From contig JASLHF010000172.1 of NCBI GenBank assembly GCA_030152275.1, positions 1 through 36,259 on the forward strand: 36,259 nucleotides of DNA, given 5' to 3'. The DNA is from Acinetobacter sp. GTDB lineage: Bacteria; Pseudomonadota; Gammaproteobacteria; Pseudomonadales; Moraxellaceae. Below the pieces are notes generated by a model. The model was not told where the DNA came from. It ran no database searches and was given only the letters and a program-made list of their open reading frames with translations. Both the position numbers and the translations under genes were made by a program. Positions 9,166 to 17,008 of this stretch are shown piece after piece (positions within the stretch are counted from its first letter, which is position 1; the number at the start of each line of letters is the position of its first letter).

Positions 9166-10261
9166 TTAATCGTTCCATACATCAATTGGCTTCGGTATAT
9201 ACAAAGCCAATTGTGCATCTTTCACTACATCCATACGCAGAATTTTTTTCACACCCAGCTGATCCAGCAATTGACTGACAGGCCCGCCATTGCACTTTAA
9301 TTCAACACCCTTGGGAAAAAGTTTATGTGCAAAAGTCAGATTATTGGCTTGTACATAAGCACTGTACCAAACCCCATCCAATTGATTTAACATAGTTTTC
9401 ATTTCTTGATGTGAAAGATTTTTAACGGTTTTAAATTGTGGTGTTGGCGCAGACAGACTGACATCAATATTGCCATGGGTATTATATAAATTGGCCTGGA
9501 TACGATCATCAATTTTTAAATCAATCACTGTGAGCCATATACACCGCGTACACGCACAATTTCCGTATCTACAGTCAACGCCAAAACATAACCATAAAAT
9601 TCGCGCTGACGTATAGATGACACTAACTCTACAATATTAGAGCCTTTAGCGTTTGGAGCACGTACCATAATAGCCACTGAAACTTCATCATAAGGGGCAT
9701 TATCGCAAATATCATAGGTATAAAAAGTAAGATAAACCAAACCATAACCGGGAGCTGGGCTAAGGTGTACAACTTTGGCCGGCAGATGAACGATCATCTA
9801 ATCTAAAGGCGCCAACATCAATAGCTGCACCTGACTGCTTTGATAGTAATAGTTAGGCGACCGGACTTTTCCAACACGGGTATCCACCAACTGTTTTGGA
9901 TTGTTTCTAAAAAAATCAAAATTATTGCCAATGCTTGAGTCTTTAGCGACGGCTGCATCTTAATCAGGCTGTCCATGAAAACGATCATAGAAACCGCCTT
10001 TAGGCACTTGAACCTGATGGGTTCCAAATTCAACAGTGACAAATTCCGTTGCATCTGGATATTGTGTACGTGGCTGATCTGCAGCAACCTGATTGCTTTG
10101 AAAAGCATGAACGGTTTTATTTTGCATTGCTAAATTCTCATTTAAGTTTGTTTGCTTTATATGTGCTGCTCCAGATCATCTATGGCGTAGACAGAATGCG
10201 TGAATGCAAGACTTGCAAAAATGAGTAGAGCGGGGCGCTTAAACCTTGATTTTTTGAACAT
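9166..10261 (-). pseudogene. Secreted acetoacetate-decarboxylase-like protein, broken
   Basis: The minus strand reads as one protein of about 360 residues interrupted by several lesions. It starts at 10261 with a good signal peptide (KRPALLIFASLAF ... HSVYA) and stops at TAA 10157-10159. A shifted frame then continues and contains in-frame TAA (9960-9962) and TAG (9798-9800). A further shift near 9525, after RVRGVYGS, leads into VIDLKIDDRIQANLYNTHG and the natural end. The block PAPGYGLVYLTFYTYDI and the RVRGVYG segment resemble acetoacetate decarboxylase family proteins, where a WGFPK-like stretch would be expected just where the last frameshift lies. The four separate lesions make function very unlikely. 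The ancestral substrate is unknown. Confidence 0.75.
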
Positions 10262-10277
10262 ATTTGGACTTAAATTT

Positions 10278-10308
10278 ATGCTATTTTTAAAGTTAACTTT
10301 AATGTCAA
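10278..10308 (-). promoter_or_regulatory. MerR-type promoter/operator for the broken decarboxylase-like gene
   Basis: On the minus strand TTGACA (10308-10303) and TAGCAT (10283-10278) are separated by exactly 19 bp, and the spacer holds a perfect 16-bp palindrome TTAAAGTTAACTTTAA (10287-10302). This is the classic geometry of a MerR-activated promoter and matches the MerR-type pseudogene transcribed divergently at 10402. One caveat: the leader to the ATG at 10261 would be only about ten bases. Confidence 0.6.
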
Positions 10309-10401
10309 GATCTTTTTTAGATTATTTTTTTAATAAATTTTAATTGAATTTTATTCACACCAACTCTAAAGCAGACTTGAATATTGAGAAGCGATTTTAA
10401 G

Positions 10402-10757
10402 ATGAATATCAGTGAAATGTCCAAATTAAGCAGACTGAATGCGCCAACCATTCGTTATTATGAACAAATCAAACTGTTGCCAAAACCGAAGTGACTTGGC
10501 AATGGTTACCGCAAATATTCAGACAATGATTTACAGCAATTGCTTTTGATTAAACAAGCGCAGCAAGTGGATTTACCTTAGAAGAAATTAAAGCTTTAGT
10601 ACCTGCAAAGATGACCAGCTGGAAACACGAAATAATCATTAATGCGCTAGAAGAAAAAGTCAAAGATATCAAAAAAATGCAGAAAATATTGACTAAAAAT
10701 AAAAAGAATATTTTACAACTGATTGTTTCTATTAGAAAAAGGATCATAATAAATTAA
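10402..10757 (+). pseudogene. MerR-family regulator, broken
   Basis: The plus strand encodes MNISEMSKLSRLNAPTIRYY and then EQIKLLPKP, the helix-turn-helix start of a MerR regulator, followed by an in-frame TGA at 10492-10494 where family members have an arginine or similar (a CGA to TGA change would explain it). The frame continues as LGNGYRKYSDNDLQQLLLIK and then needs a one-base shift near 10566 to read ASGFTLEEIKALVPAK and the coiled-coil dimer helix to 10757. Total length would be about 118 residues, normal for the family. It lies divergent to the decarboxylase-like pseudogene and next to a MerR-type operator, so both halves of one regulatory unit have decayed. Confidence 0.8.
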
Positions 10758-10946
10758 GTCTTTGATTTTTTTTAAACTATTACTGCTGGAATGCTATAGA
10801 GCTAAAGAATAGTCTAGTACTTTGGCCTGGGAAATTTTTATAGAACATACATGCAATACGGTAAATTCTAGCTAAGAATCAGACCTTAAAATCATAATTT
10901 ATGAAATATTTGCTTCATGAACCTAGCTATAGCGGGGTTTTGATAG

Positions 10947-11183
10947 CTACGATTTCTGTTTAGCTTTTTGGCGTAAGACATACAAATATAAGTTTTCTAC
11001 TTTTTCACGTGCCCATGGTGTGGTACGCAAAAAACGCAATGATGATTTAACACTGGGATCTATGCAAAAGCATCTAATTTCAATTTTACGACTTAAGCCT
11101 TCAAAGCCACCGTAGTAATCCAATAATTCATCCAAAATATCAGCCAGTTTTTTTCCGTGTAAAGGGTCGTTGGAGATGTTCAT
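10947..11183 (-). CDS. VF530/DUF2132 family protein
   Basis: A 78-residue protein matching the small VF530 (DUF2132) family: DPLHGKKLADILDELLDYYG, then IRCFCIDPSVKSSLRFLR and TPWAREKVENLYLY are its hallmark blocks. The family has been described as putative DNA-binding from structure; its role is unknown. It is single, with a short Lys-rich tail. The identification is good although no function can be stated. Confidence 0.85.
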   Translation of the reverse strand: MNISNDPLHGKKLADILDELLDYYGGFEGLSRKIEIRCFCIDPSVKSSLRFLRTTPWAREKVENLYLYVLRQKAKQKS

Positions 11184-11393
11184 AAGGGATCAATCATATT
11201 TTTTGGTGGCCATCATTATAACCTGAGCCAGTTAAAAAATGAGAGAGTTGGAATTTAAATGTCATTAGCATAGAAAATTGCAGCTTATTTTCTAGGTAAC
11301 TTTTTTCTAAATATTATTTAGTCAAATTCTAAAAATTAAGTAGTCATTGCACGTGTAGCTGATCTAGGGCGCAATCTCCGATATCCTAATTGT

Positions 11394-11502
11394 CTTATGT
11401 TCACCTAAAGACTGGTTCACAATAAATATTAATATAATAATTAATAAAAGCATATGCTTGTGATGATATTTTCAATCTCTAAATTTTTCTAGTTCATGAA
11501 CT
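11394..11502 (+). repeat. Composite intergenic element, copy A
   Basis: Starts with CTTATGTTCACCTAAAG followed by ACTGGTT and ends with the 12-bp palindrome AGTTCATGAACT preceded by AAATTTTTCT. The inner part is AT-rich and not shared with the other copies. It sits between the VF530 gene and the first sulfur module. See copies at 21447 and 28821. Confidence 0.55.
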
Positions 11503-11533
11503 TGGTTAATTTGAAATTTTTAGAGTTAAAAGT

Positions 11534-11567
11534 AAAAAAGACCTCCACTATGTCAACGTAGAGGTCT
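11534..11567 (-). terminator. Intrinsic terminator of the metNI-dszC-metQ operon
   Basis: Read on the minus strand, AGACCTC ... GAGGTCT forms a 7-bp stem (two more pairs after a mismatch) followed by six T residues, just downstream of the metQ stop. Confidence 0.8.
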
Positions 11568-11597
11568 GAGAAAAACTATAAAGTTATGAAAAAAGCC

Positions 11598-12428
11598 TTA
11601 TCGTTTTGGCCAGGTAACCGTCTCGGCATAATTTTTTAAAGCAAATTCGCGTGTATCGTCTGCAATAAAGGCCTCTTTCACGAGTTGTACTTCAGGTCGT
11701 TGAGCAGCTTTGCTGTTAGATACGAGAACGCTATCATACTCTTGGTTATCTTCTTCAAGATAAATTGAATCACGTTTTGGCAATAAGTTAGCATGAATAG
11801 TATATGCACCAGCCATAATTACTAAATCTGAATCTTTAAAGCTAACTGGTACTAAAGCATGTTCAACTTCTAAAAACTGTAAGTTCTTTGGATTAGCTGT
11901 AATATCTTTTAAACTTGTTTTTGCACCAGTATTCGGTTTTAACTCGATCAATTTTGCTCGTGCCAATAGATTTAATGCACGTCCACCATTTGAAGGATCT
12001 GATGGAATTACGATCTTAGCTTTATCTGGTAGCTCATTAATATTTTTATATTTAGGTGAATATGCCCCGAACATTCCATTAAAAGTAGAGGCAATTGCTA
12101 CTAAATCCCAATTATTCAATTCTTTTGCTGACTGCATATAATACTTATGCTGGAAATAGTTTAAATCCGCTTCATTTTCTGCCACAGATTTATTTGGAAT
12201 TAGGCCATCATTGGCATATTTAATTTTCAGTTCAATATTTTGTTTCTTGACTTTATCCCTTACATATTCAGCAATTTGTGGATATGGGGGGTTATCACGT
12301 GTAAGTAAGGTAACTACTTTTGTTTCACTACTTTCACTAGAAACTGTTTTTTCCTGTTTAGAGCAGCCTGTTAATCCCAAACCAATTGATGCTGTAAGAA
12401 CAGCAGTTAATAAAGATTTAAGTTTCAT
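11598..12428 (-). CDS. metQ: MetQ/NlpA-family substrate-binding lipoprotein
   Basis: A 276-residue periplasmic binding lipoprotein of a MetNIQ-type ABC importer. The lipobox LTGC places the lipidated cysteine at residue 22. NlpA/MetQ features follow: LNYFQHKYYMQSAKELN, then GAYSPKYKNINELPDKAKIV and PSDPSNGGRALNLLARAKLI. It is the last gene of a minus-strand operon with metN, metI and a DszC-like monooxygenase. That context, with sulfur-scavenging genes on the other side, suggests an organosulfur ligand rather than, or besides, methionine; the ligand cannot be read from sequence. Confidence 0.88.
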   Translation of the reverse strand: MKLKSLLTAVLTASIGLGLTGCSKQEKTVSSESSETKVVTLLTRDNPPYPQIAEYVRDKVKKQNIELKIKYANDGLIPNKSVAENEADLNYFQHKYYMQSAKELNNWDLVAIASTFNGMFGAYSPKYKNINELPDKAKIVIPSDPSNGGRALNLLARAKLIELKPNTGAKTSLKDITANPKNLQFLEVEHALVPVSFKDSDLVIMAGAYTIHANLLPKRDSIYLEEDNQEYDSVLVSNSKAAQRPEVQLVKEAFIADDTREFALKNYAETVTWPKR

Positions 12429-12490
12429 AAATAGTCCCTAAAGCGCTATTAGTAGCGCTACGTTTTAGAATGTTTAAATATATGGTTAGA

Positions 12491-13699
12491 TTAGAAATAA
12501 CTAATATTGGGTACAGTGCTTTTATTCACTAAAATTTCCCCCAATACCTTTGCCTTGAGGCTAACTGGATTGTGGGTAGATAAGGTACGAATATTGCGCC
12601 AATGGCGATCATTCAATGTTTCGCGCCCCATAGCAGATGCTCCAATGACTTCAAACATTAAATTGGCTGCTTTGAGTGCTAACGGGTCAATTGAAACTTT
12701 TACTTTTGCAGTTTCTATAGCAGCTTTCTGTAAAAAATCATCATGAGTTGGATGGTTTAAGTGCTGAATAACCCGGTCTAGTGAGCGCGCCGCTCGTAAT
12801 ACCGCTTGTTCTACAATAAAAGCAATTGATGAAATTTCTCCTGCTTTTTCAAGAAAGAGGGGCTCATCACGAGCTTGTTCGGCATTCCCATAACTAAAAG
12901 TTCGACCTCGATTAGCAAGCAGCACGGCAGTACGATCTTCTACAGCTTTGGTTTGACCAGCAATGATCGCTTGAATATACAGTTGTGCAAATGGTTTATT
13001 AATCAAACCATTGGGTTTAGGCCAGCGGATCTCATCCTCAGAGATGGTTACATGATTAAATACCGTGGTCCCACTAGCAGTATTTCGTTGTCCAATCCCG
13101 ATCCAGTCATCAAAAATTTCTACACCTTCTCGATTAGTCGGTACAACAACATGGCATAAAGTACCTAGATGACTTTGTGCGAATACCAATACATAATCTG
13201 CATACAAAGTACCGGTAGTAAAATACTTTTTACCGTCTAAAAATAATTGACCATTTTCATTAAGAATTTTTGTATTCACCTTGCTACTGCCGACATTATT
13301 TGATGATAGTTCTGCAAGTGCATTGCTGATAATGTTTCCACTAGCTATACGCTTGAACCATTTCTCGCGATAAGCAGGATCAGGATGCCTTATCACTTCT
13401 TCTGTAAAATTAAAATGTGAGTGGAAAATATGAGCAACATCAGAATCAACACGACCTAATTCAATAATTACAGCAAATAACTCTTCAATACTTAGTGCTT
13501 GCCCTCCATATTGTTTGGGTAAGCGCAATGCACCGATTTTCTGAGATTTTAAGTATTGAATAATCTGTGCTGGTGGCTGTTCGCCATTTGCATCACGAAT
13601 AGCCAAATCAGCTTTAATAGTATCAATTAGTGCAAGAAACTCTTTACGTTCATGATAGGGACGTACACTATTCTCTACCTCCTGAACTTTAATATTCAT
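12491..13699 (-). CDS. DszC/SfnB-like flavin-dependent monooxygenase (acyl-CoA dehydrogenase fold)
   Basis: A 402-residue cytoplasmic protein with acyl-CoA dehydrogenase fold. The N-terminal helical domain includes LRLPKQYGGQALSIEELFAV; the middle beta domain includes DGKKYFTTGTLYADYVLVFA; the C-terminal helices end in RHWRNIRTLSTHNPVSLKAK, which is the signature of the DszC/SfnB group of FMNH2-dependent monooxygenases that oxidise sulfides or sulfones, not of true acyl-CoA dehydrogenases. AGGAAAAG precedes the ATG. It lies inside the met-type importer operon between metI and metQ, so the likely job is attack on the imported sulfur compound. The exact substrate is unknown, and a flavin reductase would have to come from elsewhere. 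Confidence 0.82.
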   Translation of the reverse strand: MNIKVQEVENSVRPYHERKEFLALIDTIKADLAIRDANGEQPPAQIIQYLKSQKIGALRLPKQYGGQALSIEELFAVIIELGRVDSDVAHIFHSHFNFTEEVIRHPDPAYREKWFKRIASGNIISNALAELSSNNVGSSKVNTKILNENGQLFLDGKKYFTTGTLYADYVLVFAQSHLGTLCHVVVPTNREGVEIFDDWIGIGQRNTASGTTVFNHVTISEDEIRWPKPNGLINKPFAQLYIQAIIAGQTKAVEDRTAVLLANRGRTFSYGNAEQARDEPLFLEKAGEISSIAFIVEQAVLRAARSLDRVIQHLNHPTHDDFLQKAAIETAKVKVSIDPLALKAANLMFEVIGASAMGRETLNDRHWRNIRTLSTHNPVSLKAKVLGEILVNKSTVPNISYF

Positions 13700-13788
13700 A
13701 AAAACTTTTCCTAATATATGTAATTTATTTTTTCCAAGTGACCATCTTAAAAGTTATTCCACTGTAAGGTCATGTTGAATTTGATTCT

Positions 13789-14454
13789 TTAAATACGCTT
13801 ATCTAAACGTTTAACGAAATAGTTCCCAGTAAATTGAATTACTTGAACAATAAAGATAATGATGAGTACAGTTACAATCAGAATGTCGGTTTCAAAGCGG
13901 TGAAAACCATAACGGATAGCAAAGTCACCGATACCACCACCACCAACGATGCCAACAATCGTGGAATAGGAAAAATAACTTACTGTCACGATAGTGATTG
14001 AGTTAACAATTGCTGCACGTGCTTCTGAAAACAATACTTTATGTACAATTTGAAATTTAGTTGCGCCCATTGCTTCCGCTGCTTCAATTACCCCACGGTT
14101 GACTTCGAGCAAAGCTGCCTCAACAAAACGGGCAAAATATGGAATACAACTAATTGTCATAGGAACAATGGCGGCTGTTGTACCAATTGAAGTTCCCACA
14201 ATTAAGCGTGTTAAGGGCACGATGGAAATAGCGAGAATTAAAAAAGGGAAAGAACGTATGAAGTTCACCACAGCATTTAAAACTCCATTTACCAACTTAT
14301 TGCTAGAAATTGAGCCATCACGAGTTAAATACAGGGCAGTGCCTACTATTCCACCAAAAATAATGCCAAGTAGAATCGTGACAGACAGCATATAAAAGGT
14401 TTCGCCAAGTGCTGTTTGAATTTCAGGCCAAATACCAATTACTTTTTCGTACAT
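13789..14454 (-). CDS. metI: MetI-type ABC transporter permease
   Basis: A 221-residue inner-membrane permease with about five membrane segments, the usual size for MetI. The EAA loop is seen as EAAEAMGATKFQIVHKVLFSEA, which contacts the ATPase. The ATG follows the metN stop by one base, so the two are coupled. It pairs with MetN upstream and MetQ downstream to form an importer. Confidence 0.9.
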   Translation of the reverse strand: MYEKVIGIWPEIQTALGETFYMLSVTILLGIIFGGIVGTALYLTRDGSISSNKLVNGVLNAVVNFIRSFPFLILAISIVPLTRLIVGTSIGTTAAIVPMTISCIPYFARFVEAALLEVNRGVIEAAEAMGATKFQIVHKVLFSEARAAIVNSITIVTVSYFSYSTIVGIVGGGGIGDFAIRYGFHRFETDILIVTVLIIIFIVQVIQFTGNYFVKRLDKRI

Positions 14455-14455
14455 A

Positions 14456-15220
14456 TTAGGAAGCCTCTTTTAAACTGGTACTGACATCATTGAGCAATAA
14501 TTTTGAAATAATAGATTTGACTGGTTGCTGGATTGGCTGATTGAGGTCAAACTCTTCAATGACTTGGCCTTGTTCCATTACCGCCACACGGTTACAGATT
14601 TTGTGTACTAGTTGCATTTCATGAGTCACGATCACTATCGTGATACCAAACTGTTTATTGATCTTTGACAGGTAATGCAGAATCGATTCTTTAGTTTGTG
14701 GATCGACAGCAGAAGTTGGCTCATCGCAGAGCAGAATTTTGGGCTGGGTCACAATGGCGCGGGCAATTGCAATACGCTGTTTCTGTCCACCGCTAAGTTG
14801 ACTTGGATAAGCATCTTTTTTATCTAATAAATCAACAATTTCCAGGCATTCTAAAGCACGTTTATGACGTTTTGCTTTTGGCACACCTGAAAATTCTAAC
14901 GGCAACTCAATATTTTCTAGAGCAGTGCGGTTGGTCAGCAAGTTAAAATGCTGAAAAATCATACCAATGGATTTACGCTGTTCGAGTAATTGCTTTTTTG
15001 ATAATCGTAAAAGGGAAACACCTTCTATTTTAATATCACCAGTATTGGGACGTTCTAGCAGGTTAATCATGCGCAATAATGTTGATTTTCCTGCACCACT
15101 AAAACCGATAATGCCAAATACATCACCTTGATGAATATTTAGACTAACATCGGAAACAGCCGTGAATTGACCATCCTTTTGGATAAATGTTTTCTTAAGA
15201 TCCTGTAGTTGTATCATCAT
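14456..15220 (-). CDS. metN: MetN-type ABC ATPase lacking the C-terminal regulatory domain
   Basis: A 254-residue ATP-binding subunit with Walker A GFSGAGKST, Q-loop IGMIFQHFNLL, signature LSGGQKQRIAIARAI, Walker B ILLCDEPTSAVDP and switch histidine VTHEM. Typical MetN proteins are about 340 residues because of a C-terminal NIL/ACT-like domain that binds methionine and shuts transport down; here the protein ends just after the nucleotide-binding domain. This suggests a transporter not inhibited by internal methionine, perhaps with another cargo. The start is ATGATG (15220 or 15217). It is the first gene of the minus-strand operon. Confidence 0.9.
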   Translation of the reverse strand: MMIQLQDLKKTFIQKDGQFTAVSDVSLNIHQGDVFGIIGFSGAGKSTLLRMINLLERPNTGDIKIEGVSLLRLSKKQLLEQRKSIGMIFQHFNLLTNRTALENIELPLEFSGVPKAKRHKRALECLEIVDLLDKKDAYPSQLSGGQKQRIAIARAIVTQPKILLCDEPTSAVDPQTKESILHYLSKINKQFGITIVIVTHEMQLVHKICNRVAVMEQGQVIEEFDLNQPIQQPVKSIISKLLLNDVSTSLKEAS

Positions 15221-15681
15221 TTATTCTCTATGTTTAGCTCAGCATCACTGATGCAGTAGTCCTATGCAGCTCAACATAAATGAGAATTTAATATGTTTAA
15301 AATAAATATTTTTAATAAAATTATATAAAAATAATGAATACTAAATTTAAGATTGATCTATTCTCCACCCTTTACAGAAGATTTATATCAATAATTCTAA
15401 TAAAATTAGAATGAAAAATTATGCTTTAGTATAGAATTTGTTAATTATATCAGTGTGTTAGTAATATTTATTAAAAACATTTCTGTAATTTATTGATTGA
15501 GATAGTAACGTTACTTTTATTCTTTTATAAACAAAACATAGCTTATTCTGAATTTTATCTTTTCATATGAATTATATTCACTTCGCTTTAAATTAGAGGG
15601 AATCTAGAATTCGCGAAAAATGAATATAGATCAATTTATAGCTAAGAATTTGTTTTTTAATATCTTTTGTTATAATTTAGT

Positions 15682-15805
15682 CTAAATATTCAAAGTTAAT
15701 TTGTAAGATAGTCACTTGCAACATCTACTTTAGATACTCAATTTAGGTGAATAGGAGTTGATTCGTTCTGTTAAAAACTAGAAACCCTTAATTGAGTATT
15801 TTTTG
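15682..15805 (+). ncRNA. Candidate small RNA or regulatory leader upstream of the LysR gene
   Basis: A good -10 (TATAAT, 15671-15676) precedes a segment that ends in a long-range hairpin and T-run. The -35 is poor. The loop shows an AGGAGTTG purine stretch between GAAT and ATTC. It could be a free RNA of about 120 nt or an attenuated 5' leader of the LysR gene starting at 15996. No known RNA family is recognised. Confidence 0.35.
15734..15805 (+). terminator. Long-loop intrinsic terminator in the metN-LysR intergenic region
   Basis: ATACTCAATTTAGG (15734-15747) pairs with CCTTAATTGAGTAT (15786-15799) in 13 of 14 positions, with 38 bases between the arms, and is followed by TTTTT before a G. 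The T-run is only on the plus strand. Confidence 0.55.
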
Positions 15806-15995
15806 TTAGAAAATTTCCTTTGTATGAATGAAGAGAATACTGATCTTTCTAAATAATGCATATTAAATTCACATAGAATAAGCTCCTGAATTTTTAAATA
15901 AATTTGATAGCCAGTATGGTATGAGCTATTCAAATATCAAATTAGATTTCAAGCAGACAGCTGTGCAGAGCGATTATGCCGAGGTTAAATTTTTA

Positions 15996-16892
15996 ATGAA
16001 GATTGAAGACATCCATGCTTTTATTGCTTTTGTTAAATTGCAATCCACGAGTCTTACTGCTCAACAATTAGGTATCACACAACCTGCAGTTACACGTCGC
16101 ATCCAGAGTCTAGAACAAGCCTGTTCAGTTCAACTTTTTGACCGAAATACTCGCCCTTTAAAGTTAACCGCAAAAGGACGAGAAATATATGAACAATGCT
16201 GTATTATCGAGCAAGAGTTCAATAGATTGAAGCAGATCATTGCTTTACAAAGTGCAGATTCAACACATCTTAGGATAGGAATTCCAAATAGCCTGTCAGA
16301 GTCTGGTATTTTTGGAATAATTCAAGACCTCCAAAAAGATTTTCCCTCTGCAAAAATTGAAATGAGTACAGGCTGGGGGAAGGAATTATTATCTAAACTA
16401 GCACAAGATGAACTTGACGGAATAATTTCTACTGCAAAAGAACATAGTGCTTTTCCAAAAGATTACACTCTAAAAATTATGGGTTCCTTACATATTAGAC
16501 CTGTAGTTTCAAAGTCCTTCAGTAGATCTGGCATTTCCACATGGGAAGATTTACAAGAATTAGGCTGGATTTTAAATAATGAAGGATGTGGGTTCAGACA
16601 ATTTTTAACTGAACAACTGGAAAAACAACATGAACAGCTAAATTTGAAAATTGAAGTTACTGGAGCCAGAGTTCAGTTAGATTTAGTACAGCAAGGTGTC
16701 GGTGCGGGTTTCTTGGCACAGGAACTAATCTCTCAAACTCCATATTTTAATCAGTTATCAATTCTAGATATTGAAGAACTAAATCTAGATGTCATTGTTT
16801 ACAATGCACGCAGGGAAAACCTTAGTCATGCTCAAACCGAATTGTTTGGTGTAATCATGGAACGATTTAATCAAAAATTGAATTTATCGTAA
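15996..16892 (+). CDS. LysR-family regulator of the sulfur module
   Basis: A 298-residue transcription factor. The N-terminal winged helix reads MKIEDIHAFIAFVKLQSTSL and TAQQLGITQPAVTRRIQSLE; the C-terminal effector domain ends in a GAGFLAQELI segment. I chose the ATG at 15996, with GAGG upstream, rather than an in-frame ATG at 15921, because LysR proteins begin only a few residues before the helix-turn-helix. It is divergent from the metNI operon and directly upstream of the sulfonate-type operon, so it probably controls one or both in response to sulfur supply. It is not CysB itself; the inducer is unknown. Confidence 0.85.
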   Translation: MKIEDIHAFIAFVKLQSTSLTAQQLGITQPAVTRRIQSLEQACSVQLFDRNTRPLKLTAKGREIYEQCCIIEQEFNRLKQIIALQSADSTHLRIGIPNSLSESGIFGIIQDLQKDFPSAKIEMSTGWGKELLSKLAQDELDGIISTAKEHSAFPKDYTLKIMGSLHIRPVVSKSFSRSGISTWEDLQELGWILNNEGCGFRQFLTEQLEKQHEQLNLKIEVTGARVQLDLVQQGVGAGFLAQELISQTPYFNQLSILDIEELNLDVIVYNARRENLSHAQTELFGVIMERFNQKLNLS

Positions 16893-16908
16893 TTTAGAAA
16901 CATTTCTT

Positions 16909-16956
16909 ATGCGTAAAATTAATATTAGTTTATGATAAATATTTATTTAACGCATA
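16909..16956 (+). promoter_or_regulatory. Inverted repeat upstream of the LLM monooxygenase
   Basis: TATGCGT (near 16908-16914) and ACGCATA (16950-16956) form an inverted repeat with arm centres about 42 bp apart, four helical turns, in the 116-bp gap between the LysR gene and its downstream operon. It is a candidate regulator site; evidence is symmetry only. Confidence 0.3.
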
Positions 16957-17008
16957 CTAACTTTTAAATTACAGTTGTTTCAACTTCAAAAATATTTTGG
17001 AAATTGAA

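Larger units (their letters stand above)
11184..11597. other. Non-coding stretch with composite element copy A and the metQ terminator
   Basis: These 414 bases hold no convincing gene. They contain the first full copy of the composite repeat (11394-11502) and the terminator at 11534-11567. The rest is AT-rich with nothing I can name. Confidence 0.6.
15221..15995. other. Long non-coding divergent region between metN and the LysR gene
   Basis: About 775 bases of very AT-rich sequence that must hold the promoters of both operons. Visible in it are a 12-bp perfect palindrome AGTAACGTTACT (15504-15515) and the candidate small RNA or leader with terminator at 15682-15805. I see no convincing protein gene. 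Confidence 0.5.

Noticed and set aside
9166..9797. Two separate small genes on the minus strand
   Set aside because: They are consecutive pieces of one decarboxylase-like protein separated by a frameshift, so I merged them into the pseudogene.
9818..10108. Open frame of 96 codons on the minus strand
   Set aside because: It is out of frame with the recognisable decarboxylase-like reading, gives no family resemblance, and lies wholly inside that pseudogene.
11394..11502. Composite element read as an integron attC site
   Set aside because: Size and paired ends looked similar, but the GTTRRRY and RYYYAAC core boxes and the required arm complementarity are not present.
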